From positions 2,236,001-2,300,000 of the forward strand of contig NZ_CP146242.1 in assembly GCF_037039395.1 (NCBI RefSeq): a stretch of DNA of 64,000 nt. The letters are read 5' to 3'. Positions 40,506 through 49,951 of the stretch are shown here, piece after piece (the stretch's first letter is position 1; each line of letters opens with the position of its first letter). The translations under genes were made by a program, and so were the position numbers. The notes under the pieces were generated by a model. The model was given only the letters and a program-made list of their open reading frames with translations, made no database searches and was not told the DNA's origin. Source of the stretch: Agrobacterium vitis (GTDB taxonomy: Bacteria; Pseudomonadota; Alphaproteobacteria; Rhizobiales; Rhizobiaceae).

Positions 40506-41699
40506 ATGATCATCGGCGCAAGGCGAGCGGCAAGGGAGGCCAAGCCCTCATCCGCACCTTTGATCGTCCAGGTGGTGCGGCAATATCCGCCGGGCCGGGG
40601 CGGATTGGAAGATGTGGTCTCCAGCCTGAGCCGGGAGCTGTTGCAGCGCGGGTTCCGGGTGCGGGTCGTCACCCTCGACCGGCTGTTTTCCGACCCGGAC
40701 AAGGTTCTGCCAGCCTTTGAAGTGATTGAAGGCGTGGAGGTGGTGCGCGTCCCCTATCGCGGCAGCAGCCGTTATCCGCTGGCGTTTTCCGCCTTTCGCC
40801 ATATCCGCGATGCCGATCTTGTCCATGTCCATGGGGTGGATTTCTTTTTCGACGCTCTGGCTATCGGTCGCTTCCTGCATGGCGCCCCCATGGTGGCGAC
40901 CACCCATGGCGGTTTTTTCCACACCCGTAAATTCGCCGCGATCAAGCAGATGTGGTTCAGCAGCCTGACCCGGTTATCGGCGAGCGCGTATCGGTCGGTG
41001 GTGTGCTGTAGCGCCTCGGACCTTGCTCTGTTCAAGGTCATCCAGCCCAGGCACTCGGTGTTGATTGAAAATGGCGTCGACACCAGCAAGTTTTCCGGAC
41101 TGGCCTCGCGCCAGCCGGTGAAACGGATCGTGACGATTGGCCGTTTTTCGGTCAACAAGCGGCTTGATCATTTGTTGCAGGCCATGGCCGTGCTGGTGAA
41201 GCGCGATCCGCAGTGGCGGCTCGATATTGCCGGTTCGCCATCGGATCTGTCCGCGCAGGATGTCAGGGCGCTCATCGACATCAATGGTCTGGCTGATAAT
41301 GTCAGCCTGCATCTGCAACCCGATAACCGCCTTCTGGGTCAGCTGATGTCCAAGGCCTCGATCTTTGCCTCGGCATCCGATTATGAAGGCTTCGGCCTGG
41401 TGGCTGTGGAGGCAATGAGTGCCGGTCTGGTGCCTGTCCTGCATGGAAACGATGCCTACCGGGCGCTGGCAGCCCAGCATTCCGGCATTGAGCTTGCCGA
41501 TTTTGCCGATGCCGGGCGTGCAGCGACGTCGATTGAAACGGCGTTTGCCCGGCTGGAAGCCCAGGGTGCCGATCTGCGCCACGCCCTTGCCGCTGATGTC
41601 AGCCGCTATTCCTGGGAAGGCGTGGCGGAGCGCTACATTGCCCTTTACCGGCGCGCCCTGCCTGCCATTCACCGTTGTGGACATGAGGCTGCGGCATGA
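40506..41699 (+). CDS. Glycosyltransferase family 4
   Basis: 397 aa GT-B fold transferase using nucleotide sugar. N-terminal acceptor lobe with PPGRGGLEDVVSSLSRELLQ and VHVHGVDFF; C-terminal lobe with RIVTIGRFSVNKRLDHLLQA and the E-x7-E nucleotide motif YEGFGLVAVEAMSAG. The ATG at 40506 is preferred; the frame opens with a TTG at 40470. First gene of a run of four (GT4, GumK-like, flippase, tandem hydrolase) and divergent from the co-polymerase gene. Sugar specificity not determinable. Confidence 0.88.
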   Translation: MIIGARRAAREAKPSSAPLIVQVVRQYPPGRGGLEDVVSSLSRELLQRGFRVRVVTLDRLFSDPDKVLPAFEVIEGVEVVRVPYRGSSRYPLAFSAFRHIRDADLVHVHGVDFFFDALAIGRFLHGAPMVATTHGGFFHTRKFAAIKQMWFSSLTRLSASAYRSVVCCSASDLALFKVIQPRHSVLIENGVDTSKFSGLASRQPVKRIVTIGRFSVNKRLDHLLQAMAVLVKRDPQWRLDIAGSPSDLSAQDVRALIDINGLADNVSLHLQPDNRLLGQLMSKASIFASASDYEGFGLVAVEAMSAGLVPVLHGNDAYRALAAQHSGIELADFADAGRAATSIETAFARLEAQGADLRHALAADVSRYSWEGVAERYIALYRRALPAIHRCGHEAAA

Positions 41700-42847
41700 G
41701 CAATGCCCAGGTGACGAATAATGTTAAGACGCGCCGTCATGTTCTGATCGTTACCGGGCAGCATTTCGCCGATGCGCCGCGCAAGGTCGATCTGCATTTC
41801 ATGGCGGACAGCCTGTTGTCGCGGGGCGACAAAGTGGATTTCCTGGTCTGGCGGCTCAGCCCGATCAGCCGGCTGCTGAAGGATGGGCGTTACGCCTTTG
41901 CCCGCACCCATCGCCTCAACCGATGGGAGGGTTTGAGCGATGGACTGCGGCAATTCATCTGGTTTCAGCTTTTCCACCCCATGAACCTGAAATTTTCCTG
42001 GCTCAATCGCCTCGCTGATCCGCTGTTTTCGCGCATCGGGGCGTTTTTACCCAAAACGGTCCGCGGTGGGCTGTCTTCCTACACCCATATCCTGGTGGAA
42101 AGCGGTCCTTCTCCGCTGCTTGCCCCGGTGCTTCGTCAGCATGCGCCGAAGGCCCGGATCATCTATCATGCCGCCGACCGGCTTTCGACTATCGGCGTGC
42201 CGCCTGCCGTCTACCGGACGCTTGCCAGGACCATCGGGCTTTACGATAACGTCCATGTGCTGGCGCAGGCGCTGCTGGCGGATTTTCCCAGCGATGCGCC
42301 GCTGCTTTACCTGCCGCATGGCATTGATAAGGCGGCTTTCGATGCTAGCGGTCAAAACCCCTATCAGAGCGGTGCTTACCAAGGCCGCAAGCATGCCGTC
42401 AGCGTTGGTGACATGCTGTTCGATGCCGATGCCATTGATGTCATGGCCGCCGCCAACCCGGACTGGACCATTCATCTGTTCGGGGCCAAGGCATTGCCGC
42501 GCCGGGCGCTGCCCAATATCGTCGCCCATGGCGAACAGGCTTTCGAGCGGATCGTGCCGTTCATCAAATTCGCCGATCTCGGCATCGCGCCTTACCGGGA
42601 TGGGGCAAGCGCCCATTATCTCAGCCAGTCGAGCCTGAAGATGATCCAGTATAGCTATTGCCGCCTGCCGATTGTCGCGCCGCATTTTGCTGCCATGGGG
42701 CGAGGCCACGTAATGGGCTATGACCCCGCCGATCCAGTCTCGATCCGTGCGGCTTTTTCAGCCGCAGGGGTGTTTGATCGTCAGACGATTGTGACCGATG
42801 GTATTTTAAGCTGGGACGAGACGGTCGATGTGTTGTTTGCGGGGTGA
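41696..42847 (+). CDS. GumK-like (GT70) glucuronosyltransferase
   Basis: 383 aa. The sequence follows the xanthan enzyme GumK of Xanthomonas in several blocks: HFMADSLLSRGDKVDF, ILVESGPSP, YHAADRLSTIGVPP, LPHGIDKAAFD, AVSVGDMLFDADA and LGIAPYRDGASAHYLSQSS. GumK moves glucuronic acid from UDP-GlcA to a lipid-linked oligosaccharide at the inner membrane, so the polymer here is likely acidic. ATG overlaps the GT4 stop (ATGA). Alignment is from memory, hence moderate certainty on the sugar. Confidence 0.8.
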   Translation: MSNAQVTNNVKTRRHVLIVTGQHFADAPRKVDLHFMADSLLSRGDKVDFLVWRLSPISRLLKDGRYAFARTHRLNRWEGLSDGLRQFIWFQLFHPMNLKFSWLNRLADPLFSRIGAFLPKTVRGGLSSYTHILVESGPSPLLAPVLRQHAPKARIIYHAADRLSTIGVPPAVYRTLARTIGLYDNVHVLAQALLADFPSDAPLLYLPHGIDKAAFDASGQNPYQSGAYQGRKHAVSVGDMLFDADAIDVMAAANPDWTIHLFGAKALPRRALPNIVAHGEQAFERIVPFIKFADLGIAPYRDGASAHYLSQSSLKMIQYSYCRLPIVAPHFAAMGRGHVMGYDPADPVSIRAAFSAAGVFDRQTIVTDGILSWDETVDVLFAG

Positions 42848-42901
42848 TGGAATGGATAACAGCCTTGTTAACACGGAGAACGCCACGGATATGGTGAGGC
42901 G

Positions 42902-44422
42902 ATGAGCAATGGAATAGTCGCAAATTCCGCGTTCAATGCGGCGGCAGGGCTGACCCTGCTGGCGACGGGATTCATATGCTCGATCTTCACGGCACGGGTT
43001 CTTGGACCGGAAGCCAATGGCATCATTGCCTTTTCCGTCTGGCTTGCCTCCACGGCGGCGCTGGTCGCCGAACTTGGCACCGGCGTGTTATTGCTGCGCC
43101 TTTTGCCGCAGTTGAAGGGGCAGGGCTATGGCGAAAGCGACCGTAAAGGGTTCGCCGCCTATCTGCTCTGGCCGGTGGTTGGCTCGACATTGCTGCTGCT
43201 GACGTTCTATTTCCTGTTTTTCTGGGTGGCGGAGGCCAGGCATTGGGCGGAAACCGCGCCTGAAGTGCTGGTGGTGACGGCGCTGTTGTTTGCCACGCAG
43301 GCTATCGGGATGTTTGCCAAGAATTACCTGATCGGCGAACAGCGGGTGGATATTTTCTTCCGCATGACCTTGACGGCCGGGCTGCTGCAATTGGTTGGCG
43401 TCGTCGTCGGCACCCTGCTGTTTGGCGTGCCGGGCGCGCTTTTCGGCTATGTTCTGGCCTATATTTCCCAGTTTCTCTTTGCTGCCGGCCTTTTGCGCCA
43501 CAAGGTGAAAAGCTGCGGCATCGGCCTTCGCTATCTGCTTGGCTCCTCCTTTGTGCTCTCGCTGGAATTCATGGTGGATTCGATCTTCCTCAACCGGATC
43601 GAACTGTTCTTCCTGCAACGCTATCAGGGCATTGAGGCCGTTGGCTATTATTCCGTGGCTTTCTCGCTGACCAATCTTGCCTTGCAGGTGCCGATCCAGC
43701 TTTCCGGCAGTCTCGTGCCTTATTACGCCGAACATCTGCACCGCGCGCCTGGCGGACGATTGCCTGTGGCGATGTTTGAAAGCGTGGTGCGCAGCCTTGC
43801 CTATTTCACCCTGCCGATGAGCCTGGGCCTCGCGGCGGTTTCGCATCGGCTGGTCACGCTGGTGTTTGGCGATGCCTTTGCCCCGAGCGCGCCGATGCTG
43901 ACATTGCTAGCGCTGTCTGTGCCGGTTGCCGTGGCCTGTCAGGTGGCGACACAATATCTGTTTGCCCTCGATAAAATCCGCCAAAGACTGTTTGTCGGGC
44001 TGGGCGGTGCGTTTATCATGCTGGTCGGGGATGTTTTGCTTGTGCCTTCCTATGGGGGCGAAGGTGCAGCTTTCGTGCGGATCGTGGTGTTTGCCGCCAT
44101 GAGCCTGGCGATGCTACGCTGGATGCGGTTCGAAGGGTCATTGGCGCCGCTGGGGCTCAGTCTTTTCAAGGTTACCGTCGCCGCTGGCTGTTGTGCGGCG
44201 GCGGCTTTGGCCGTGCAGGATGTCGTTCCAGGTGTCGGCGGCCTTGCCCTTGCCATTATCGGTGCCGTCAGCGTCTATTGTCTTGCGCTTCGGCTGTTGC
44301 GGGTCGTGCCGGAGGCCGATGTGGCGGTCATGGCAGGGCTGATCGCGCGCTTGCCAAAACGGCTGGCGGGGCCTTTGCATGTGGTTTTGTCGTTGCTGAC
44401 CGTGACACCTGAGCGGAGATGA
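42902..44422 (+). CDS. Wzx-type polysaccharide flippase
   Basis: 506 aa with about 12-14 membrane helices in the MATE/MVF-like pattern of Wzx proteins (e.g. FNAAAGLTLLATGFICSIF at the start, YGGEGAAFVRIVVFAAMS near residue 390). It moves the lipid-linked repeat unit across the inner membrane for the Wzy-like polymerase. Starts 54 bases after the GumK-like gene; same direction. Confidence 0.87.
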   Translation: MSNGIVANSAFNAAAGLTLLATGFICSIFTARVLGPEANGIIAFSVWLASTAALVAELGTGVLLLRLLPQLKGQGYGESDRKGFAAYLLWPVVGSTLLLLTFYFLFFWVAEARHWAETAPEVLVVTALLFATQAIGMFAKNYLIGEQRVDIFFRMTLTAGLLQLVGVVVGTLLFGVPGALFGYVLAYISQFLFAAGLLRHKVKSCGIGLRYLLGSSFVLSLEFMVDSIFLNRIELFFLQRYQGIEAVGYYSVAFSLTNLALQVPIQLSGSLVPYYAEHLHRAPGGRLPVAMFESVVRSLAYFTLPMSLGLAAVSHRLVTLVFGDAFAPSAPMLTLLALSVPVAVACQVATQYLFALDKIRQRLFVGLGGAFIMLVGDVLLVPSYGGEGAAFVRIVVFAAMSLAMLRWMRFEGSLAPLGLSLFKVTVAAGCCAAAALAVQDVVPGVGGLALAIIGAVSVYCLALRLLRVVPEADVAVMAGLIARLPKRLAGPLHVVLSLLTVTPERR

Positions 44423-44499
44423 CGGGTCTACAGCATTCCTTATGCTTCCGGTTGGAACAAGGTCTGCTGGTGTTCTTTATATAAGCTCAATAATTTTAG

Positions 44500-44533
44500 C
44501 CTTAAATCCATGGAGATTTAAGGAATTATGCAG
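44500..44533. repeat. Short palindrome related to the one at 21814-21865
   Basis: Arms CCTTAAATC and GATTTAAGG with a six-base loop, followed by AATTATGCAG. The core and the flanking ATTATGCAG match the larger palindrome at 21814-21865. It is 47 bases before the start of the tandem hydrolase gene. Confidence 0.7.
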
Positions 44534-44579
44534 TAGCCGTCTTTGAGAGAGTGCCGTGGGGCAAGGAAAGGGCAGGTTG

Positions 44580-46490
44580 ATGGAAGCGATAACCGAGCGG
44601 GTTGGCCCGGCATCTGGCCAGCGGCTTCAGCCGCACCAGCATGCTGTGGCCCAGCCGGTCAGCTTTGCCGGCACCTTCGGGCTCTATCAGCCGGCGGAGG
44701 GCGCCAAACAGGGTATGGTGCGTAAGTGCGCGGTGCTGTTTCTCCAGCCCTGGGGCCTTGAGGAAATGGCCACGCACAAGCTTTTCCGCATCATTGCGGA
44801 GGAACTGGCATGCGAGGGCATTGCCAGTCTGCGCTTCGATTATCCCGGTACTGGCGATGCGCTGGATCCGCCGGACCGTAACCTTGGCCTGTCGCTCTGG
44901 CAGGATACGATACGCGTAGCCCTTGACGTGCTTGCCCAAAAGACCGGTGATCTGCCGGTGATTTTGCTGGGGCATGGGCTGGGCGCATCGCTCGGCATGG
45001 GCATGGCCGCTGAACTCAATGGCCTGGCGGGCTTTGTCGCCATGGCACCCGTGGCCTCGGGCCGCGCTTATCTCAGGGAATTGCAGTTCTGGTCGCGGGT
45101 CATCGATGACGGATTGGGCCTGGCCGAACATTTGCGCCTTAGCGGCAAGACGGCCATTGCCGGGCATGTGATGCCGGATGCTAAGGCCTCGGCCTTGAAG
45201 ACAACCGATTTTTCCGCCGTGCAGCCGCATCGCTCCATCCCGCATCTGTTCGTTAACCGGGCGGATCGACCGGGCGACGGGCAAATGGCAAAGCAGATGG
45301 AAGCAAAAGGCGCGCGCGTCGAGACGATCGACTATCCCGGCTATGATGCCATGGTCGCCAATCCTGCCATGGCCCGCATGCCCATGGTGGCGACGGAAAA
45401 TGTGATCAGCTGGATCGTGCGCCGTGCAGCAGTGCTTGGCGAGCAGAAGCGTCCGTTGGCTGCTGAGCCTTCAGCGGCATCCGTACAAGACGAAGATCAG
45501 GCCCAGCTGGATGGCGGGGATTTTCGCGAGACGGCCCTTCGGTTTGGCCGCGGCAAGCGGCTTTATGGTATTTTGTGCGAGCCGACCGGTCCCCGCTGTG
45601 GCGCAAGCGTTCTGTTGCTCAACACCGCCTATGACCGCAGTGCGGGATGGGGACGCTCGGGTGTCGCCACGGCGCGCAAGCTTGCCGGCGAGGGTATAGC
45701 CTCTTTGCGCTTCGATGTTGCCAATGTCGGCGACAGCCCGCCAGTGCCGGGCCTGCCGGAGCAGGTGCTTTACGCCGAAACCCAATATGACGATGTGGAA
45801 GCGGCGCTTGCCGTTCTCGAAGAGCGCTCGATGTTGCCCAGCATGGTGGCCGGACGGTGCAGCGGCGGCTATCTCGGGTTTTCCTGCATGACCAAGGATC
45901 ACCGCATTGCCGGAGCGTGCCTCGTCAATCCCTTCGTGTTTTATTGGGATACAAAACGACGTGTCGAAGACGGGCTCGCCGTGGTGCCGCGTTCGCTCGA
46001 TACCTACAAGCATCGGCTGTTTCAGGTGCAGACCTTACGGCGTCTGTTGCGGGGCAAGGTGGATGTGAAGAACGCCGCCCGCAATTTCGCTCTGGTCAGC
46101 GGTCGGCGGGTGTTGACCCGCCTTGGCCTTGCCCAGGTCTTCAGCCGCGATATCCGGCTGGAGCATCGCGCCGTGCGCGTCGCCTTTGCCGCACTGGCAA
46201 AGCGAAAGACGCCGCTGGTGCTGCTCTATAGCGAGCATGACGTTGGGCTTGACCATTTCTATCAGCATTTCGGCCCCCAGGGCCGCAAGCTGGAGCCCTA
46301 TCCCAATGTCCGCGCCGAGATTCTGGCGGAGACGGATCATAATTTCTCGCCCGCCGCGGCCCAGCAGCGCTATTTCGAGGAAATCAAGGCGCTGGCGATG
46401 AAGATTGTGGCGCCGAAAACGCCTGTCGCGCCGGTGACAGTCGGATCATCCGCAGGCAAAAAACCGGTCTCAGAACCGGAAGCGTCGTAA
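44580..46490 (+). CDS. Tandem alpha/beta-hydrolase protein with Gly and Cys at the nucleophile positions
   Basis: 636 aa, two alpha/beta-hydrolase units and a Ser/Glu/Asp linker (about residues 285-315). In unit one the nucleophile elbow is GHGLG with Gly133 in place of Ser and no matching catalytic His, so it looks inactive. In unit two the elbow is GRCSG with Cys427, and Asp554 (SEHDVG) and His587 (ETDHNF) complete a Cys-Asp-His triad. Cys nucleophiles favour acyl transfer or thioester chemistry. Start ATG at 44580 has AGGAAAGGGCAGG; a GTG at 44556 is possible. Follows the flippase gene and faces the GH2 gene, overlapping it by 21 bases. Confidence 0.8.
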   Translation: MEAITERVGPASGQRLQPHQHAVAQPVSFAGTFGLYQPAEGAKQGMVRKCAVLFLQPWGLEEMATHKLFRIIAEELACEGIASLRFDYPGTGDALDPPDRNLGLSLWQDTIRVALDVLAQKTGDLPVILLGHGLGASLGMGMAAELNGLAGFVAMAPVASGRAYLRELQFWSRVIDDGLGLAEHLRLSGKTAIAGHVMPDAKASALKTTDFSAVQPHRSIPHLFVNRADRPGDGQMAKQMEAKGARVETIDYPGYDAMVANPAMARMPMVATENVISWIVRRAAVLGEQKRPLAAEPSAASVQDEDQAQLDGGDFRETALRFGRGKRLYGILCEPTGPRCGASVLLLNTAYDRSAGWGRSGVATARKLAGEGIASLRFDVANVGDSPPVPGLPEQVLYAETQYDDVEAALAVLEERSMLPSMVAGRCSGGYLGFSCMTKDHRIAGACLVNPFVFYWDTKRRVEDGLAVVPRSLDTYKHRLFQVQTLRRLLRGKVDVKNAARNFALVSGRRVLTRLGLAQVFSRDIRLEHRAVRVAFAALAKRKTPLVLLYSEHDVGLDHFYQHFGPQGRKLEPYPNVRAEILAETDHNFSPAAAQQRYFEEIKALAMKIVAPKTPVAPVTVGSSAGKKPVSEPEAS

Positions 46491-48932
46491 GGCGGAACCG
46501 CTCAGGATTTCGCCGCTTGGTTTGCCCTGGCTTGGCTTTTCCGGGGGGAGAAGCCTGACCCGTCGGGCAAAACCTGGCGCCAGATGAAAGAAATCATCGG
46601 TGCTGCGGCCTTCCTCCAGGGCAATATGGACGGATTGGGCCAGCCGGTCCGTTTCCAGCGTCAGCCACCAGCCATCTTTTTCCTGCGACAGCGTGCTACG
46701 GATCTCTGCGTCATGCATGGCCTGGGCGCGTCCCTGCGGGAAGTGGAAGGACTGATTGACGATCTCGCCGTTTTCTGCGTTGCTCAGGGTTGCCACCGTG
46801 ACGTCATGGGCAGAGGGGCCGAAGCGGAAGGCATAGGTCGTGTCGAAAAACGCTCCGAACAAATCGGTGGCATGCAGTGTTATGCCGCTCTGCGGCGTCA
46901 AGATGACGGCACGCTTTGCGGCCACCACCGGCAGTTTACCGTCCCGCAGGCAGGTGAGATCCAAGGTCAGGGTCCGTTCCTGCACCGTGTCATTGCAAAG
47001 ATGCACATCAAGCCCATTGGTGCCTTCGTCGGTCATGGTGATGCGGGTGGGGTTGAAGGCGCGGCGGGCGGCATACCAGACGGGCTTCGGCGTGCCGGTT
47101 GCATCCACCAGCCCCCAGCCGGGACCGATTTTCAGATCCTGAAAGGTCCAGACCAGCGCACCATTGCAGGATGAGCCGGGACGGCGCCATTCGGCATAGG
47201 TGTCCTCCAGCACCTCTCCACTGACCGCTCGCGACAGATGCAGGTAACGCCCCGGATTTTCCCGGCGCAGCCGGACCGGATCGACATCGTAGAGCAGGGC
47301 GAGATAATGGTCGCGAATATCCTCGAAATCCCAGGAGGCGCCCCGATCTCGTGGCACACGCGCCTTCCAGCGAGGATCATGAACCGGTGACACGGACAAA
47401 TGCCTGTCCAGCACCTGTTGCTGGGGGACATGGGCAAAAGCCAGGCACTCGGCGGCAAAACGGACTTGGGCGCGACGGGCGTCTTCAAGCGGGCGGCAAT
47501 AGGCACCGACGCCGTAATAATGGGTGATGCCGGTATCCGGGCTGAAAGGCATTGCGCCACCCATCGGCGAATTTTCGACATAGGGCAGATGCGGTGCAAA
47601 GCGCGCGCAGAGCTGCGGTAGAAGGCTGGTGAACAGCGGTCCTTTCCAGCTGGTTTCCGGCAGGCCCAGCATGGCGCCCTGCTGATAGACTTCGCTGCCG
47701 CCGCACAGGATTGTCAGCGAGGGGGACGCTTGTACGGCGCTTAACAGCTGTTCTACTTCCAGGCGGATATGGTCGGCAAAGGCCTCGTCGGCAGCGGGAT
47801 AGTCGAAATTGGCCAGCATGATATCCTGCCAGACCATCAGCCCCAGCCGATCACAGAGCCTGAAAAAATCGGCGCTTTCATAGGTCATGGTGCCGCCGAT
47901 GCGGATCATGTTCATGCCGGCATCTGCGGCCATGCTCAGCCAGGACGCATAATCCTCGGCGGTGCCGGGCAGGCGTGTCAGGTTGGCATTGGTCCAGACC
48001 GCGCCCCGGCAGAAGATTTTCACGCCATTGACGAAGATCGCGAAATCCTTGCCATCCGCGCCCCGGTCGACCCGGATGCGGCGAAATCCGGTGAGACCAA
48101 GCGAATGTGGCTTTCCATCCAGCATCAGGCGAATGTCGTGCAGCACCGGCTTGCCATGGGTGCGCGGCCACCAGGGTGCAACAGTGGGAAGACGAAGCTG
48201 GCCCGCGACATGGCCGTCGGCATCGGCTTTGAGGTTGAGCGTTTCGCCCGCGCATGTCACCGATATGGCTGTCACAGTGCCAGTCAGCTGGAACGCGATG
48301 TCGAGCAGCCCGGTGCCGTTTTCATCGAGATCGGCTTGGAGCGCGAGGCCGGTTATGGTGCTTGCGCCCGGGCGGATCAGGCTGATCGGCCGATACGGCC
48401 CGACCGCATGAATATCAGGGCACCAGCCGGGCATATGGCCAAGGGCGGTCGTGCGCACCAGCCGCAGGCCCTGGTCGCTCATCATCTGCGGGCGCCAGCG
48501 GGCTCTTGAACCGCGCTTTTCCAGATGGGGCCTCAGGCTGCGAAAGCAGATCGACAGGTCGTCCGAGCCGGTCAGGATCACATCGACATCATGGGCCTCG
48601 AACATGCTCCCCGATGACAGGATCAGCCTGTCGTTCAAATAGACCTCGGCAATGGTCGCCAAGCCTTCGAAGCGCAGCACGGCCGGGCCGGGTTGTTCGC
48701 CCGTCAGGGGGCGGAGATACCAGATGTCCTTGCCATGCAGCGGACTTGGATGATCAGGGTCGAACAGGCCCGCCTTGGTCAGCGCCTGGGCGACGGTGCC
48801 GGGTACTGGTGCCTGAAGGCGGGCGCTGGCGCGGTGCAATGCTTTCGGGCTGTCATAGGTGCCTGGCTCGCAGACCAGCAAGGTCCAACCGGCTTCCAGC
48901 GGGCGGATGTCGGCATCGAGATAGGTGATCAT
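46470..48932 (-). CDS. GH2-family glycoside hydrolase (beta-mannosidase-like)
   Basis: 820 aa, cytoplasmic (no signal peptide). N-terminal jelly-roll (about residues 30-180, with AEVYLNDRLIL), Ig-like domain, and catalytic barrel with acid/base Glu in LTILCGGSEVYQQ (about residue 420) and the probable nucleophile in VRFAAECLAFAHV (about residue 485). Resembles beta-mannosidases more than beta-galactosidases. Last gene of the minus-strand operon that begins with the acyl carrier protein. Its role may be removing sugar units; substrate unknown. Confidence 0.8.
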   Translation of the reverse strand: MITYLDADIRPLEAGWTLLVCEPGTYDSPKALHRASARLQAPVPGTVAQALTKAGLFDPDHPSPLHGKDIWYLRPLTGEQPGPAVLRFEGLATIAEVYLNDRLILSSGSMFEAHDVDVILTGSDDLSICFRSLRPHLEKRGSRARWRPQMMSDQGLRLVRTTALGHMPGWCPDIHAVGPYRPISLIRPGASTITGLALQADLDENGTGLLDIAFQLTGTVTAISVTCAGETLNLKADADGHVAGQLRLPTVAPWWPRTHGKPVLHDIRLMLDGKPHSLGLTGFRRIRVDRGADGKDFAIFVNGVKIFCRGAVWTNANLTRLPGTAEDYASWLSMAADAGMNMIRIGGTMTYESADFFRLCDRLGLMVWQDIMLANFDYPAADEAFADHIRLEVEQLLSAVQASPSLTILCGGSEVYQQGAMLGLPETSWKGPLFTSLLPQLCARFAPHLPYVENSPMGGAMPFSPDTGITHYYGVGAYCRPLEDARRAQVRFAAECLAFAHVPQQQVLDRHLSVSPVHDPRWKARVPRDRGASWDFEDIRDHYLALLYDVDPVRLRRENPGRYLHLSRAVSGEVLEDTYAEWRRPGSSCNGALVWTFQDLKIGPGWGLVDATGTPKPVWYAARRAFNPTRITMTDEGTNGLDVHLCNDTVQERTLTLDLTCLRDGKLPVVAAKRAVILTPQSGITLHATDLFGAFFDTTYAFRFGPSAHDVTVATLSNAENGEIVNQSFHFPQGRAQAMHDAEIRSTLSQEKDGWWLTLETDRLAQSVHIALEEGRSTDDFFHLAPGFARRVRLLPPEKPSQGKPSGEILSGSALRRFRF

Positions 48933-48986
48933 CGGCTATGCGTCCCTCATAACGGCAAGATGGCGCCTGAATGACCAGATCTGGCC

Positions 48987-49949
48987 TCATACCATCTTGT
49001 CGGCAAGCCCGGTCATCAGCCTGTCCCATGCGTCAATCGCGGGGTCAAGGGCTGCTTTCAGTGGTTCGAATTTCTTGCGGGTGATGGCGCGGGCCAGTTG
49101 GAACTGGACCGTTTTTGCCAGTTCGGAAATCCGCAATGCTTCGGCAATTTCGCTCGTATAGCGATCGTCTGCGGCAAGCCAACGCAGGTGACTGGCCAGA
49201 AGCTCGAAATTCGCCCCGAATTGCCGCAGCGTGTTGAAGGCATAGGTATGAAAATAGCCGAAGGGCCGCTCCGCGATGGCCTCCACCTGGACTGGAAAGA
49301 CCTCTGCAAACCCTGCAAAGGGATTGCTTTGCGGGCGGCGGGCAAAGTGAAAGGCGAACAGGCGCTCGGCAACCTGGCGCAGATGCGCCTCGTCAGGCCG
49401 AGTTTCGGGGAATTTGGCAAATTCGGTATAGGGCAGGAACGGTGCCGTCTCCGGTGTTGCTAATTGCCAGATTCCGTCGAAATCCTCGGCTTCCAGCCGG
49501 AAAAATCCGCCATTGTGGAAATAATCCATCGAGCGGCCTGCGAGATCCAACCGGTTGATACCGACCGTGGTCTTGCCATGGTGCTGGCGATAACCGACGC
49601 CAGCGGTGTCTGGCATGAAATAGCTGTCCATTTCGACAAGGCACAACCGGCCACGGCTGATCTGCTGGGCCACATGCGTCTCGGCCCGATCGAAAATTGC
49701 CAGTTCTGTGACACGAATGCCGTAAAGCGCTTCAAGATCTTCCAGCGGCACCTTGAAGAAGGTGAACTGGTCGCCCTCGAAATCCTGGGTCAGGGTAAAA
49801 CCCAGCATGGCCTCCGGCGGCAGTCCCAGCACGGACAGGACCTCGATCCACAGATCGACATAGCAATTGGTTTCCGGCCACATGCGCTCAGCCGAATGCA
49901 GTGCGTGTGGCTGGTAGCGGGCTGGATCAAGCGGCAGGACCGTGGTCAT
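48987..49949 (-). CDS. DUF1839-family protein
   Basis: 320 aa protein of unknown function, recognised as DUF1839 by its pattern (RYQPHALHSAERMWPETNCY, then YFMPDTAGVGYRQHHGKTTVG, YFHTYAFNTLRQFGANFELL). DUF1839 genes are typically beside amino acid:carrier-protein ligase genes, as here: it starts two bases after the ligase stop. The His-rich HHGKT, HNGGFF and HTYAFN segments hint at an enzyme that takes the aminoacyl group from the carrier. The ATG at 49949 (MTTVLPLD) is chosen; the open frame to 50099 is inside the ligase gene. Confidence 0.83.
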   Translation of the reverse strand: MTTVLPLDPARYQPHALHSAERMWPETNCYVDLWIEVLSVLGLPPEAMLGFTLTQDFEGDQFTFFKVPLEDLEALYGIRVTELAIFDRAETHVAQQISRGRLCLVEMDSYFMPDTAGVGYRQHHGKTTVGINRLDLAGRSMDYFHNGGFFRLEAEDFDGIWQLATPETAPFLPYTEFAKFPETRPDEAHLRQVAERLFAFHFARRPQSNPFAGFAEVFPVQVEAIAERPFGYFHTYAFNTLRQFGANFELLASHLRWLAADDRYTSEIAEALRISELAKTVQFQLARAITRKKFEPLKAALDPAIDAWDRLMTGLADKMV

Positions 49950-49951
49950 TA

